A DNA stretch of 64,000 bases from Ochromonas danica (lineage: Eukaryota > Sar > Chrysophyceae > Chromulinales > Chromulinaceae). The notes under the pieces were generated by a model. The model worked only from the letters and a program-made list of their open reading frames with translations, made no database searches and was not told the origin of the DNA. Of this stretch, positions 32,042 through 44,118 are shown piece by piece; positions within the stretch are counted from its first letter, which is position 1, and each line of letters starts with the position of its first letter. The position numbers and the translations under genes are program-made. The stretch is taken from NCBI GenBank assembly GCA_015146655.1, contig VKHL01000014.1, positions 186,001 to 250,000 on the forward strand, given 5' to 3'.

Positions 32042-33071
32042 TCAGTCTTGCTTTCTTGTTGCTTTGACCTCTTCGCCTGCCCAATCCTTTCTTTGGACAC
32101 TTTCTAAGATTGTTCTATCACTAACACGTCGTAAAATATAAGCATCAGAAATGACGTCGTCATCATCATCTTCGTCGTCTCCATGGTCGTCATGTAGTCC
32201 TTCTCGTTCTGCCCAGCAAGTCAAGAGAGAGTTCAAGAGGCGCAGACCAGCAACTCTGTCTGTGGGAGGACTTTCCCATCTTCTCTCTAGCTCGTCAATC
32301 AGCTTCTCTAAACAACATGAATAGACAATTAATCTTCACTCAAACCTCCATCTAATGTAGCCACTACTCACCAGAGTGTCGGCCAATGATCATTGCAAGA
32401 TATTGCAGGACATTCCCTGTGGATTCCACGTGATGAATTTCCATACTTTTGCTTTCTTCACAATAGCCCATGACAAGAAGCTTCACTCCTAATGGCCTTC
32501 TTTCTATGATATTTCCAAGACAAAGGAATGGTAACAGAAATAGAGAAAAACTCATAGGCTACATACATGATGATAATGATAGCCATGTCGTCATACCTCT
32601 GGAAAGAGTAGCTTCATGTTGATATTGTGAAAACATCTTTGCCAAGCTGAAAGGACTCGGTGAATGATTAAATTGTAGTTTAAATGTGATCACCCTTGAG
32701 CGTAAGATCGAAGCTGCTAGTCGACAATCACCCGCCAAGCCAGAGAGTGCCACGTAGCAATTCTCACTCACTTGCATGATCTTATCCATATGCCGATTCT
32801 CTTGAAGCATGTGGACTTTCTCATGGTATGGTATGACAATCGCGATTTCACAAGGTGATACTTTAGCTGTTAAGATTGTTGTTCCAAGTTGCCCTGCCTT
32901 AGAAGCATATTCGACTTGAAACAATTTGCCATCTTGAGAGAAGCTCAAGAGATCTTTGTCCTGTGCTTGGATTAAAGATAAGGGATGGAGGAAGGATCCA
33001 GCCCATACAAGACAAGACAAGCACAGAAGATAAGAGAATAGGACCAATCTGAAGGATATGGAGGATAACAT
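32042..33071 (-). CDS. Proteasome alpha-subunit-like protein with N-terminal signal peptide
   Basis: Exons 33071-32597, 32503-32372 and 32307-32042 encode 290 residues; both junctions close as Glu codons. The body is a proteasome alpha fold: LSFSQDGKLFQVEYASKA (canonical FSPEGRLFQVEYA), GLAGDCRLAASILRSR, RRPLGVKLLVMGY and ESTGNVLQYLAMIIG. Ahead of it, where normal subunits begin within about 10 residues, stands MLSSISFRLVLFSYLLCLSC then LVWAGSFLHP, a clear signal peptide with WAGS|F resembling the cleavage context of complex-plastid targeting. The C-terminus adds an acidic run (about 32150-32200) and a lysine-rich end. Cytosolic proteasome subunits carry no signal peptide. A plastid-associated or secretory place is inferred. 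The family is clear; location and activity are not. Confidence 0.85.
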
Positions 33072-33331
33072 TCATTGATTTTTGATTGTTATGATTTGTC
33101 ACGATGGTTTTCCTCTAGCCTACTTTAAACTCCAGATATCGAGGTTGGCTAGCAGAGAGATTAGACTTTCCCAACCCAACATTTTACAACTTACATCTCT
33201 TGGATAACATACAACAATAATGGATGAATTGAAATACACTTCGTTTCTTTTTTTTACCATGATGAGTCACATTGAAACATGATGAGCCGTATCATGGAAA
33301 ACACACTATAAGACGAGCAATAAGAGGAAAA
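33072..33331. other. Spacer between two minus-strand genes
   Basis: This stretch lies upstream of the proteasome-like gene and downstream of ABC1K. It is AT-rich with a T-run at about 33246-33256. No gene seen. Confidence 0.4.
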
Positions 33332-36193
33332 CTAGTATTCCTCCGTTTTCCCGTTCACATCAAGTGCTTTGGCAATTTCTTTGGCTGTAGCAGATGTCAA
33401 CGACCCCAGCTGCTCCGTTAGTATTAACTCAACTTCATAATCGATGTCATCATCTATAGAATGATGAGACCTGTCTTTGGTGGCAGCTTCCATGCGCTCT
33501 GCGGCATGTTGGAGAAGGTTTGCTCCGAGCTTTCTGCTGAGGCGCAACACGACAGGAAAGCGGTCATTGATCTTGCGTGCCAATCCAAGTCGTTCTCGAA
33601 TGGCGCGGGAGTCCATCAATGATAGGGGAATCAGTAATTGGCTTTCTTGCTCCTCTTTAGAATTGAGCGATTTGGTAGCCAATTGTCGGATTTGTTGGCG
33701 CACACGCGGTTCAAGACTCTTCCACAAGATACGCAATGACTTTATATTCGCTGTATCATGCTCATTCTTGCCGGCGAGGTGAACAAATGCTTTACTTATA
33801 TCATAGGGGAGTGTAAAAGGGAGCATAAGTGGGCGTAACTCATGTGGCACGATATTATCAACAATTGTCTTGGGCGCTTTTAGAGCAAGCTTGACGAGCT
33901 GACCACCAGGAGAAGATTTCATAGTATCAATTCCCACACGAACCAAGGAATCAGCCATCTTAGCTGCTCCTTCAAGCAGAAGATCCTGCATCATGTTCCC
34001 TTCCGAGTCAAGAATCAAGTCAGTGAGTGCTTCTTGCGCACGCTTGGCACCTGCACCATCACGATCTACATGAGCAGTAGAAGCTGTATAACTCGTAAAC
34101 CCATCAGAAAACTCTATTAGTTTGTCTGTGCTAAGGCGGCCATCGCGATATATCATATTTCTTAAAGCGGCACGAGATCGAGGGGAATCATCAGTCATCA
34201 AACGTTTAGCCAGGTATGGATAACACTCCTGCATAATAGAGTAATTCGGATCAATTGATAAACCAATGCCCTCCAAAGTCGAGAAAGCTCGCACCACATA
34301 CAGCATGTAGGTTGGCAACTTAAAAATATCTCTGTTCTTCTTCGACATCATTTCCATCATGCCTGCCGCACCACTGATACCCATTGCACTTGTTGGATCT
34401 GCTTGTTGATCGTTAACATCTCGTCTTTTCGTCATCTCTTCCTGAGCCTTTTGTCGCAACTCATCATCCGACAAATCACCATATAAAGACTTGAATTCGG
34501 TACGAAGATGTTCAGTAATAGCTGCAGGCCCACCACCCTTGCCAAGCTGCTTCATAATTAATGCAAATCCTTCCGCGATGCCCGATTTCCGAACTTCTTC
34601 CAGTTTGTCAGGTGGAGTGGCTCCTAGCTTCACAAAGTCTTCGGGTAGCTTATCAAAATCGCCCGCATTAACATGCGCAATAAACTCCAGTAATCCATAC
34701 TGCAGATCATTCGGCAAATCCAGTGTCATACCCCAATCCAATATACATAGTCGACCATCTGTGGTTCGCAGAAGGTTACCAGGATGAGGACTGAACACAA
34801 TAAGGTTAATCGATCGGCTCTCTAGATAGAATTATTAAATGGTACTTACTCGCAATGCAGCACTCCAGTATCCAGAAGCATAGTCAAGTAAGCATTCAAA
34901 GCAAGGCCACAGAGTCTGCAAGAGAATAGGTTAGCTCAACTTGCAAGTGATAAAGGTTCGACGATAGAGATACCTGGGAACATCAGATGAAGAGTCTTTG
35001 TCAAGGCGAGTGCCCGTTACCCACTCAGTCACCAAAACTCTATTCGTGCTAAGACTCTCGACTACTGCTGGAGAGGTGACAGCGTCTAGTCCGCGCTTCT
35101 TCATGGCTTCAACGAACTGATTGGTATTGCGTGCTTCTTGAAGATAATTCACTTCGCAGACTAGACCTCTACCCCATTCATCGACAAGCGCATAACCCAT
35201 GTTGAGATCAGCTTCATCTGTTTTGCTGCCGCTAACAAGGTTCGTCAATCGCACTTGAATAGGTGCCACCAACCGCAAGAGATGCAGATCTAAGCCAATC
35301 TCAGCTAATATATTAGGTCTCTGAACTTTAACAGCCACTTCCTGTCCATCATGAAGAGTTGCTTTGTAAACTTGACCTATGGAAGCCGCTGCAACTGGCT
35401 TTTCCGAAAAGGCACTGAATTTCTCCTTCAGATCTTTAATCTTCAACTCCTTGCAAATGATCGCTTTTGCTAAGGCATTATTAAAAGGTGGAACGGAGTC
35501 TTGTAACTTCTTTAGTTCCAGAGCATATGCTTCAGGTATGATATCTGTTCGGATAGAAAGTGCCTGACCCAGTTTCACGAAAGTTGGACCAAGATGTGTC
35601 AAGACATGCACAGCCTCCTTTGCACGATCTTTCTCGTTTTTCTTCAAATTATTGAACTTCCAGTCCAATACAAGGTTAATATTAAATCGTGCTGTTAGCC
35701 AAATAATACGCAAGAAGCGTCCAAGTACTAAGAGGGGGCGCTTCTTGTAGAAGTCGTCAGATTTCTTGGGATCATAGACTAGTGGTCCACTATTATATGG
35801 GCTATCACTAGGAGGGGAGAGAGCAGTCCAAAAAATGAAGAATAAAGTGGCCATAGCAACAGCAGGCAGGAAGAGAGTTGATCCCAAGACAGAGCTCCAG
35901 AGGCTATTGGTGCTGCCAGTCTTGAACAATCCCAAGATACTGTCACTGCCACTCGTTTCCAGGGCTTTGCTTACCACACCACCGTCTGATATCTTACCGC
36001 TTGTAAATATTTGTTCATAGATATTAACAATGGATGCTGGAACTTTCAATTGCACAGTATACTCTATTTCTTCACCAAATAATTGCAGTTTGTGTTTGGA
36101 CTGCAATCGTCGTGATGAAGGATAGTGGTATGACTTTAAAGAGAAAGTACTAGGAAGAAGAAGAAATGCAAGTAAATAGACGAGCTTTATCAT
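33332..36193 (-). CDS. ABC1/UbiB (ADCK) atypical kinase, probably plastid
   Basis: Exons 36193-34974, 34915-34850 and 34790-33332 encode 914 residues. Junctions rebuild the catalytic motif HCDPHPGNLL across exons 2 and 3. The protein starts with a signal peptide (MIKLVYLLAFLLLPSTFSLK) and a basic Ser/Arg stretch, then a membrane segment (LFLPAVAMATLFFIFW). The ABC1 core has the KxGQ motif (FVKLGQALSIRTD), the Ala-rich loop AAASIGQVYKA, AVKVQRP with the lysine, DPHPGN and ILDWGMTL in place of DFG. ABC1K proteins act in prenylquinone metabolism, in plastids mostly at plastoglobules. The 400-residue C-terminal part after the kinase is typical of long plant/algal ABC1Ks. The leader fits complex-plastid import. 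Confidence 0.9.
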
Positions 36194-36738
36194 TTTATTG
36201 TTCTTCTTCTAGACCAACAATGGTTCTCTTTGTTGCCACTTCTTTTTTTATCTTCTGCAGGAAATGTCAATGTGACTGTGACACACAACAGACATCATAC
36301 AGCAGCGCAACGACTACTGTGCTACACCGTAACTCTCCAGCACTTTTGGACTTTGAACAGACTAGAGAGTTCTTAAATTCTACTCTAATCATTCCATTCA
36401 TATACATTCATAATTCTTCTATCTAGTCCTTTATATATATCAAGAAAATAAGTATTGGTATTTGCTTTGTTTTGACGAGGTTTTTTGAAACTATGTACAT
36501 TGTGGCAATCAAATTGCAAAATATCTTTTTCGGCTATATAAGTGTTATGATTATATGAAGCAGTTCAATTTAGCAATGATGCGCTTTCACTCTGTCAAGG
36601 CAATGTATTGGTTCGTTCGTAACAAACCATGAGGATACGGGATTATTGCATTGCGTGCGCCTTTCCCTCGCATGATAACAAGGGTGGAAGTTGTTCCAGC
36701 ACCTCTTCTGCTGGTCTTCTTGCTCCAATGAAGAAAAC
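36194..36738. promoter_or_regulatory. Divergent spacer, AT-rich
   Basis: A 545-bp stretch between ABC1K and ISCA2. It is AT-rich with ttatatatat at about 36431. An 86-codon open frame at 36166-36426 overlaps the ABC1K start and has no protein features. No gene seen. Confidence 0.45.
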
Positions 36739-37350
36739 ATGATTCGAACTCTCTCTGTTACACATCGACTTCAACTTAGTCATAGGATACTTTCGTGTAG
36801 TTTTGTCAATAGATGGTCATCAGTCAGATATTTTGCCACGGACTTGAACGAAATTCTAATTGTGACCAATAGTTGCCTCAAGGTAGGTGGTTGCCTTAAC
36901 ATGCGACTGTGTTTCATCATATGACTGTTTCTTGTTTCCAGAGGATAAGGCATCTTCAGGACAAAAGTCAGAAGCCAGACCTGTACTTGCGCCTAGCTGT
37001 TGAGGGAGGTGGTTGCTCGGGTTTCCAGTACACGTTCAAGACTGATGATGCCTCTCTCTCGCCTGATGATAAGTGAGTTTGGATTTCACAAGCATCTCGA
37101 TGATCGCTTGACTTATGACCTATGATTTCTTATGTTTCTGTGTCCTGGTAGAGTCTTTGGAAAGGATGACGCCAAGGTAGTGGTAGACAGTGCCAGCTTT
37201 GACTTGGTCAAAGGGTCAACTGTGGACTATGTACAGGAGATGATCAGAAGTTCATTTGCTGTTGTAAATAATCCCCAATCGGAGTCTGCTTGTGGTTGTG
37301 GGTCTTCCTTTGCTGTAAAGAATTTTTCTGCCAATCCGGCGAAAGATTAG
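36739..37350 (+). CDS. ISCA2: Mitochondrial iron-sulfur assembly protein ISCA2
   Basis: Exons 36739-36882, 36942-37072 and 37152-37350 encode 157 residues; introns are 59 and 79 bp. The first 45 residues are Arg/Ser-rich with no acid ([16 protein letters not shown]), a mitochondrial presequence. The A-type carrier domain has [30 protein letters not shown] and SACGCGSSF, giving the three cysteines that hold the cluster. The block [19 protein letters not shown] is the ISCA2/ErpA form rather than ISCA1. ISCA2 works late in mitochondrial [4Fe-4S] cluster making, with ISCA1 and IBA57. Confidence 0.93.
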
Positions 37351-37872
37351 TTAGCCTGCAAATCTGATATGTCTCTGTAGTATGCTTACCGTAATATTAA
37401 AGAGACAACCCCTCTCGAGTGTGTCTTTCAAGCTAGACCAATTGTTCAGTTCCATGGCGAATTACGCCACAATAATCTATAAGAATCTCTCCATGATATA
37501 TGGCTAGGATATGACTCTGATTTGTTGGTACTTATCAAATATTTATTTAACATTGAAGTTGACTTGACAGCAGACGAATAACAGACTAACAGACTCGTTT
37601 GCTGACTGATCTGTAACTCTGATAGGACTATTCACTGCCTTCTTCAGAAGTGATTTCACGCGCATCGGAACAATTTCTCGACATTCTCAACGGGACCCCC
37701 CGGGTCTTTCATCTGTCGAGAAGACTCAAGAGAAGCAGTCGCAGCCGATAACCGGCAACAAAAGACCAAGTCGCCTCCCAACAAACCTGTGAGCTACTGC
37801 AATCAAACAAACAATTGATATCCATAGATTAGATTGCAGCTCTATCATTATTAGGACTTTTCCTATTTCATC
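37351..37872. other. Intergenic, no gene seen
   Basis: A 522-bp spacer before the zinc-knuckle gene. It contains a short C-run with dyad (gggaccccccgggtc near 37690) but no coding frame or repeat that I can support. Confidence 0.4.
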
Positions 37873-39776
37873 ATGACTGAGCATCTTCGTCCAGCTATGC
37901 TGTTATGTAGAGATGACAGTTCCATCTGGTTATCATCTGAATCTATTGATCGAAACCATTTGACAAAGCGAACACGACAACGTAGTTCTTCCGATCCTTT
38001 GCTGAAAACGCCATCTGAAGTGAATGTCCGAAAGAAGATCTTAATTGTGGATGACAATAATGAGAAGAAGAATCGCCCAGCACCTCCAGTCCGTGCATCC
38101 TCTGCCATGTCACCACCAAAAACGAACGCTACCTCACCCCTCGGAGGTTCTGCTAATAAGGCCATGTCAAGAACCACTTCGTATACTAGAGCTCAGATTC
38201 GCAATGCAATTGCTCAGTCGGCAGTGAGAAGTCCACCAAATCCCATGCTGCGACAGGTTAGTCGTGCTGACATTGTCTTTGCCTTCCTGTATTTACGATT
38301 TATCAATGATACATAATAATAGAAATCATCGCCTACACCACCTTCATCATCGACGAGAGAGAAGCTCTTGACCGCCACCAGTAATAGCCATGGGGCAGCC
38401 ACAGAGGATGCCATGATTGACGGCAAAGATGATGATTTGCGAACCGTATTGGAGATGTTCCGCCAAATGAGCAGGTAAGGCAGTAGTCTAAAGTGATTCG
38501 CTTATCATTTCATATTGTCTGACATTAATATTCCTTCTTCTTAGCAATGACAAGGGACAGGTGGACCCGGAGGTGAGATGACTTTATTTCTTATGTATAA
38601 TGTATTATGTGCTAATTGATACAAATGCATATCAGGTCCCTGGTGAAGAAAGAAATAGTTTAGCATGTAGTGAGATAGCCGCAGATTCTCTGAATAGATC
38701 GCTTTCAGCGCGGGATATCTATCGCCTTGTGAGAGACCATAGTAGTGGGTTCTCCATTTCCTTACTCGAGATTGATTATTTAAGTGATGAAGAAGATGAT
38801 AAGTTCTTTCCAGAAGGTGTAAAGTTTCAGCGTAATCCAATTATTCCGAAGCATCTTCAGCATCATCAGCAACCATCACAACAACAATTACAACACCATC
38901 CACAAGAACAATATCCACAACAACAACAACAACAACAACAACAAGAACCATTTCCATCACTTCAGCCTGTATCTCAGCTCTCGTATATCCCAACCTTTCA
39001 GGATGTACAACTTCCTCAACAATCTCTCCTTTTACCTCCTATATCGGGGCATTCTTTACCTCAGCCACCATTGGTCCAACCAACTCCATCTCAACCTTAT
39101 CTTATATCTAATCCACCACCCTATCCTGTATCTGTAAATACCACCGATATGTCTGGACAATTCATGCCAGCTTCTTCTACAGCTGCTGTTGATAATTTTC
39201 TTCCTAGTCCTTCGCACAATATGGCATCCTATTTCGGAGAGATGAATCTATGGATGCCCCAGCCAGTGCCAGATGGTCCTCCTCGTCGAGGATTACTGCA
39301 TGGTAAGAGCATTTTTGTAACGGAACACCTTTTCGCTAATCGTTTCTTTATGACTAGAGTATTCATCAACTTTAAACGCTTCGAGTGACTCTTCGGCCGG
39401 AGCCTCGAGGCTGAGCAGGAGCTTCTCGAGTCCTGCACAAACGAAGAAAACAAAGAAGGTGGACAAGGGTAATCGCGGTAATTATCATTGTGGTCGTTGT
39501 GGTCAACTCAAGGTGGGATTCGTACAAGTGCTTGTGAATTTAGATGTTATTTTAACACCATTGTTGATTAGGCCAATCACATCTGTCCCTTCACTGACGC
39601 TCCCCCTGCCGCTGAAGTTGGAGTCCAGGTCGGCCAGCTTCTTACTGTAGTTTGATTGTGAGTGTTCTGATCTTGCTCTTTTCCTTCTTTAGGCTGGTCC
39701 TATCGTTTTGAAGAGCACCAATCCATGGGAAGGTTTCGACGGCGAGCATTTCCTCACTGTGCGTCCTCGAATATGA
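37873..39776 (+). CDS. Poly-Q protein with C-terminal CxxCGxxKxxHxCP zinc knuckle
   Basis: Exons: 37873-38256, 38323-38474, 38545-38572 (only 28 bp), 38636-39302, 39358-39512, 39572-39646 and probably 39693-39776. Phases close at every junction. The N-terminus is basic and Ser-rich (KRTRQRSSSDP). Exon 2 ends in a helical stretch (LRTVLEMFRQMS). Exon 4 encodes acidic DEEDDKFFPEG, a His/Gln tract from a CAA repeat, and a long Pro/Gln-rich part. Exons 5-6 encode YHCGRCGQLK and ANHICPFTD, a single zinc knuckle of a type seen in plant and protist nuclear proteins. If intron 6 (46 bp, donor gtagtt) is not used, the protein stops at 39655 instead. A transcriptional role is a guess from composition. 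Confidence 0.75.
38917..38945. repeat. CAA microsatellite coding poly-Gln
   Basis: A pure run of caa codons inside the zinc-knuckle gene. It encodes eight to nine glutamines and is likely length-variable. Confidence 0.85.
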
Positions 39777-39875
39777 CTTTGAATTGATTTTTACAACTAG
39801 GAGGACTTTAAATAACTTACGTTATATTGGTATTTGAAAGTCGAAGTAATCATAATTTCTATTGATAGTTATTTT

Positions 39876-42499
39876 TCACTGTGGATGGGTTTGCAAGAGA
39901 TTCTTTGTCTTCTCAATATTGTTTCGCACAGTGTCTTCCACAGAACCACCGCCATCGGCATTCAAGATAAGCACATTATCTGACGATTTATCGTCATTCA
40001 CCCGTTGAAGCGCCCGATTGAAATAGAAGAGAGCACTGGTGTAGTTCTGCATGTTGAGCAACAAGTTTCCGTAATTGTTCAAGAGCGCAACGGAAGCCGA
40101 GCTATCCAGAAGGGCCACACCACTTTCAAAGACTATCAATGCCTCTTGAAAATGCCCCATTTCGATATATAAGGCAGCCAAATTGGTCAATAAAGGTTCA
40201 TTTTGGGGCTCTAGCTCGAGACCTTGCTTGTAATAAGCCAACGCATCTTCAAAACGGCCTAACTTACGGGCTGCTTGACCCATTTGATTATAGGCATAGG
40301 CAGCACGTATATCATCTTCCACTACCACATGCTTCGATCGCTCACGAAACATTTTCTGTAAGTTTTGGGAAAGAGTAAGAGCTGCATGATAATAACGGAG
40401 CGCACCGGAGGGATCACCACTATCGAGTGCTGCGCTTCCAGCTAGAAAGAGTGTGGAAGGCGTGGGCTGACCACTATCTGCGGCAGCGCGAATCCGTCTA
40501 GCACTTTCAGCACGAAGACCCTTTACAATATCCTGTGGTATGTCCTTTCTGTTGCTCCAAGATAAAAGAGCACTACTCAAGTAACTTAGTGTCTTGACAT
40601 TATCTCCCGATAGCGCCAATGAATATTCCAGCAAAGCTATGGAGAGGCCATCTTCCTTTAGTTTGGTTGCGACCAGGGCAGCATTCATAGCAGCTGCTTG
40701 ATGCAAAGGAAACAATTCTATAGCTTCAAGAGCAGCATGCTTCGCTTTTTGAAGATCATCTCCTGGCTGAGTAGCAATAACAGCAAAATTCCCCAAAGCC
40801 TTTACAGAGTGTGGACACACTTCTAATGCACTACTATACATATCTCTTTCGTTCAACCAATTTCTGTTGCGTGTGATCACCCTCCAAGAACATGCGAGAA
40901 GGATAGGCAATAACAAAGTGCGCAACAGGAATAACTTTGGTCTCTTCCTTTCTTCGCTATGAAATAACGACTCAAGGAATCGATTCACATGTTGCCAAAA
41001 TCCTTGGCAATCTTCAACAAGAATTTCTCCAACAAGCATGCTAAAGCCCACGGAAGGTACAAACAGCAATCGTTCCGCTAACAAAGTCCCAACAGGAATG
41101 GCAATATTTAGAGCAGGAGATAGAGGGATAAACAAAAGAGACAAACCCAACAACTTAGACAATCGCAGCTTTAATAGAGCGTTATAGACCAACCACATCA
41201 AAAGAAGATAACAGACAAGAGGCAATAAATTCCTTGCGTCCATCCAATGGTGCACAGTGGCAATGCAAGCATATCCATAGTCGAAACAGAGATACTTTGG
41301 ATAGAATAGTTTCATAAAATACCAAAAGTGCATTTGTGCGATGGAGAGCATTCGTGATTGGAAGTCTGGTAGACCATGAACATGATTCTCCAATATTGTC
41401 CACGGATACAAGGCATGCTCTCCATGCAACCAAGATCGAAACATAAAAAATACCACAGTCACGGAAGTTAATATTAGCAGACGAGCAATAGATGCCATGT
41501 TGAAGATAATAGATCTTAAGGTTGAGAAAATGATCTGAATTGTGGTAAGCAGAGAATAGCTTGTCAAATAACCATATGCCACATCAGACTGGCGATCAAC
41601 CTTTGCTAATCGAAAGAGAGGGTGGGAAGCTATCAACAGTTTACTGGCTTCTAAAACTTCAACAACTATCATGACTGCGCAAACTAAATTCATTTAAGCA
41701 TAAATTAGAAGCTATAAGATCATAACAGACTCCAGCAGTGTATACAACTCACCAGTAATACCAATTTCCTTAGCAAAAGAAGCAGCTGCAACAGATGTGA
41801 GTGATAATCCTGAGGAAAAGAAAAGCACCAAGTGAGAAAGTCAGCATCCCACTCAAATAACGGCTATTACACTGACCAAATAATACCGCCGATTTGTATC
41901 CTCTTTCTCGACATGACATGGTTTGTAGTGCAACAGCAGCAAAATAAAAGATACTACATAGACAATCTGCGCGACCAACAAGACTAGCAACTCCTTCAAC
42001 GTGAACAGGATGGAAGGTAAAGATAAGACTTGTGAATCTCGCACCTATCAGACATTAACATATCAATGAAGACTGTGGAACATAGCGAGTCATACGACTA
42101 TAGATTGCTCTCACATGAAGGTGAAAGCCATGTCTTGCATAGCCAGAACATGGACCAACAGCTGAGTACATAGAGCAGAACATTGGTACAATGATAGCCA
42201 AAAGCATTCAGCCCATAGAAGAAGTGATCCATCTTGAATGTCAAGACAGTGAGTGGACGATAGCTCTTGTGAGATAATCTCAGTCTTATATCTTGGCCCC
42301 AAAAGTCATGCAGAAAGAGAGAGAAGATTGAAGAATGACTGCGAATGTCTTCATTTCTCACAATGGCTGCTCGATCATCCCAGACAAAGTTACCATCGAG
42401 AGAGTTAGCATAAAGGAGAACAATAACAATGGCTAAAACAAGAAGGAACGATCTTTCTGATAACAAGAGACTATGATGGGAGGCATCCATCTCACCCAT
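39876..42499 (-). CDS. TMTC-type O-mannosyltransferase (transmembrane + TPR)
   Basis: Exons 42499-42115, 42044-41877, 41809-41753 and 41683-39876 encode 805 residues; all four phases close. The N-terminal GT-C half has repeated membrane helices. It carries the luminal acidic motif FVWDDRAAIVRN, YRPLTVLTF, then HPVHVEGVASLVGRAD, which is diagnostic of TMTC, and FVPSVGFSMLVGE. From about residue 500 come TPR repeats (AYNQMGQAARKLGRFEDALAYY, LYIEMGHFQEALIVFESG, ALLNNYGNLLLNMQNYTSA). TMTC enzymes of the ER use dolichol-phosphate mannose to mannosylate cadherins and related proteins. DPM1 at 22.8 kb makes that donor. The TPRs may hold the acceptor. Confidence 0.93.
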
Positions 42500-42600
42500 G
42501 TTTTACTTTACAGTTCCCGTCTCAGTTGTTTCGCAAGTTTTGATCATCACACATATAAAATTACGTAATTACATGAAATACAGAAGTTGACATCATGAAC

Positions 42601-44118
42601 TTAAGAAGGATTATCCTCCATTGTCAACACAATATCACCTGAGATGCGGTTTACTAAATTCATCCGAAGTGTCTGAAACATGAACAATTCATTATTCCCT
42701 TTCCAAATGGATCGAGCGTCCCAAAAGTTATTTGATGGGAGCTCAACGTGATCTTTTAATCCCTCTCCAGTCTCCACATCAGCCCAAGCAGCAGGAATCT
42801 GTGCGCCACTATCCAACAATGCAGCCGCAGCTCTATCCTTTACACCTCCAAACTCATAGAGAATTCCTCGAGCAGAATCATAGAAGCTTTCTTCCAGTGC
42901 ATATTCTTTGCGATATGCCATACTACTAGGGATTGCAGATGAGAGACGTCCATATACCCATTGTGCAGTCTGGTTTTGAGCCTCTCTAGCTACCTCATCC
43001 AGATCGTTAACATCAATCAAGGGGCCGATCCAACGCAAAGCTTCGAACGAGAAGGAATAAACTTGTCCCAAAGCACTTTGCAATGGGTCAATATGGCTGT
43101 CCATTCCTCCGGCACCCATCCCGCCATACAACAGCAGGAATGAACCCATGGGCAACAAAGTGGATCCAATCAATCCTGGAGGAGCAAAAGCATAAGACCA
43201 TGAGGGAACTGAACTATGCGAAAGCTCTTCCCAACTATGAAGAGATGTATCGAAACTCCAAAGATCATTAAAAACAAACCCAGAGGCTGGATGTCGACCA
43301 CCATAGAGGAAGAGTTTTTCTTCTTGTACGGCAAGAGCGCTATGCTCCCTGCCCATCGGGCTGTTCGCATCTCCGCCATCGAACAACAGTGTCCACAAAG
43401 ATTGCTCAGCGTCATAAAACCACACATCAGCCAGTGCCACAATAGATGAGGAAGAAGTGGATGATCGACCTCCAAAGATATAGAAGCCATTATCCGCACA
43501 AGCAGTCGCATGCCCTGCTCGTCTAGCTGGCACTCCACTTCCTCCCTTGACTGACAGCACAGACCAAGAGAGCAAAAGAGGATCAAATCTGTATAGATCA
43601 TTAAGGTAGAGAGATTCAAGTAAATGCTGCGAAGAAAAGTTGTGTCCAGAGTATCCTCCAAAGAGGTAGAAAGCTCCTTGTAAGCCACAGGTCCCATGCT
43701 CGGCTCGCGGGAGAGGCTCATCACCCTCAAATCCAGGCTTTATATCAGCAATCACGACGTCAGATAAAGATTCTGCATTGAATCCGATAAGATTAACGGG
43801 TTCCATTTCTTCGTTGCAACACTCCCACCTTGTGATTGGGCCTGACCAACGCTGACTGGGTAAGTGGTATAAATGGGCATCACCTAGAGTAGAACCATTG
43901 CGATCGTATCCGCCATACACCAAGAGGTATGGGTGTGACAGCGCAAGACTGTGGTGGACGCGGCCACTTGGTGCGGGATTGGCAAAGGGGAAGGCAGACC
44001 CTGCCTCACTCAAAGAGTTCTCTGCATAGAATGTTGAGGAAGATCTCCCCTCACTCCCACAATACGCAGATAGAAAAATAAACAGGTACGGAAGATAGCT
44101 AACGAAATTGCCTCGCAT
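42601..44118 (-). CDS. Secreted kelch-repeat protein
   Basis: A 505-residue intronless protein. The signal peptide is MRGNFVSYLPYLFIFLSAYC. Kelch repeats follow: RVHHSLALSHPYLLVYGGYD, FYLFGGYSGHNF, GHATACADNGFYIFGGRSS, REHSALAVQEEKLFLYGGRH and GSFLLLYGGMGAGG, each with the paired glycine signature and a later Trp. At least five blades are clear, enough for one beta-propeller. The last 120 residues are not kelch and have no membrane anchor, so it is probably secreted or luminal. Ligand unknown. Its start faces the alpha/beta hydrolase gene at a very short distance. Confidence 0.88.
   Translation of the reverse strand: MRGNFVSYLPYLFIFLSAYCGSEGRSSSTFYAENSLSEAGSAFPFANPAPSGRVHHSLALSHPYLLVYGGYDRNGSTLGDAHLYHLPSQRWSGPITRWECCNEEMEPVNLIGFNAESLSDVVIADIKPGFEGDEPLPRAEHGTCGLQGAFYLFGGYSGHNFSSQHLLESLYLNDLYRFDPLLLSWSVLSVKGGSGVPARRAGHATACADNGFYIFGGRSSTSSSSIVALADVWFYDAEQSLWTLLFDGGDANSPMGREHSALAVQEEKLFLYGGRHPASGFVFNDLWSFDTSLHSWEELSHSSVPSWSYAFAPPGLIGSTLLPMGSFLLLYGGMGAGGMDSHIDPLQSALGQVYSFSFEALRWIGPLIDVNDLDEVAREAQNQTAQWVYGRLSSAIPSSMAYRKEYALEESFYDSARGILYEFGGVKDRAAAALLDSGAQIPAAWADVETGEGLKDHVELPSNNFWDARSIWKGNNELFMFQTLRMNLVNRISGDIVLTMEDNPS

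Noticed and set aside
36166-36426. 86-codon frame before ISCA2
   Set aside because: It overlaps the start of ABC1K on the other strand and lacks protein-like composition.
43170-43730. 186-codon antisense frame inside the kelch gene
   Set aside because: It lies wholly within a well-supported kelch-repeat gene in another frame and has no motif of its own.
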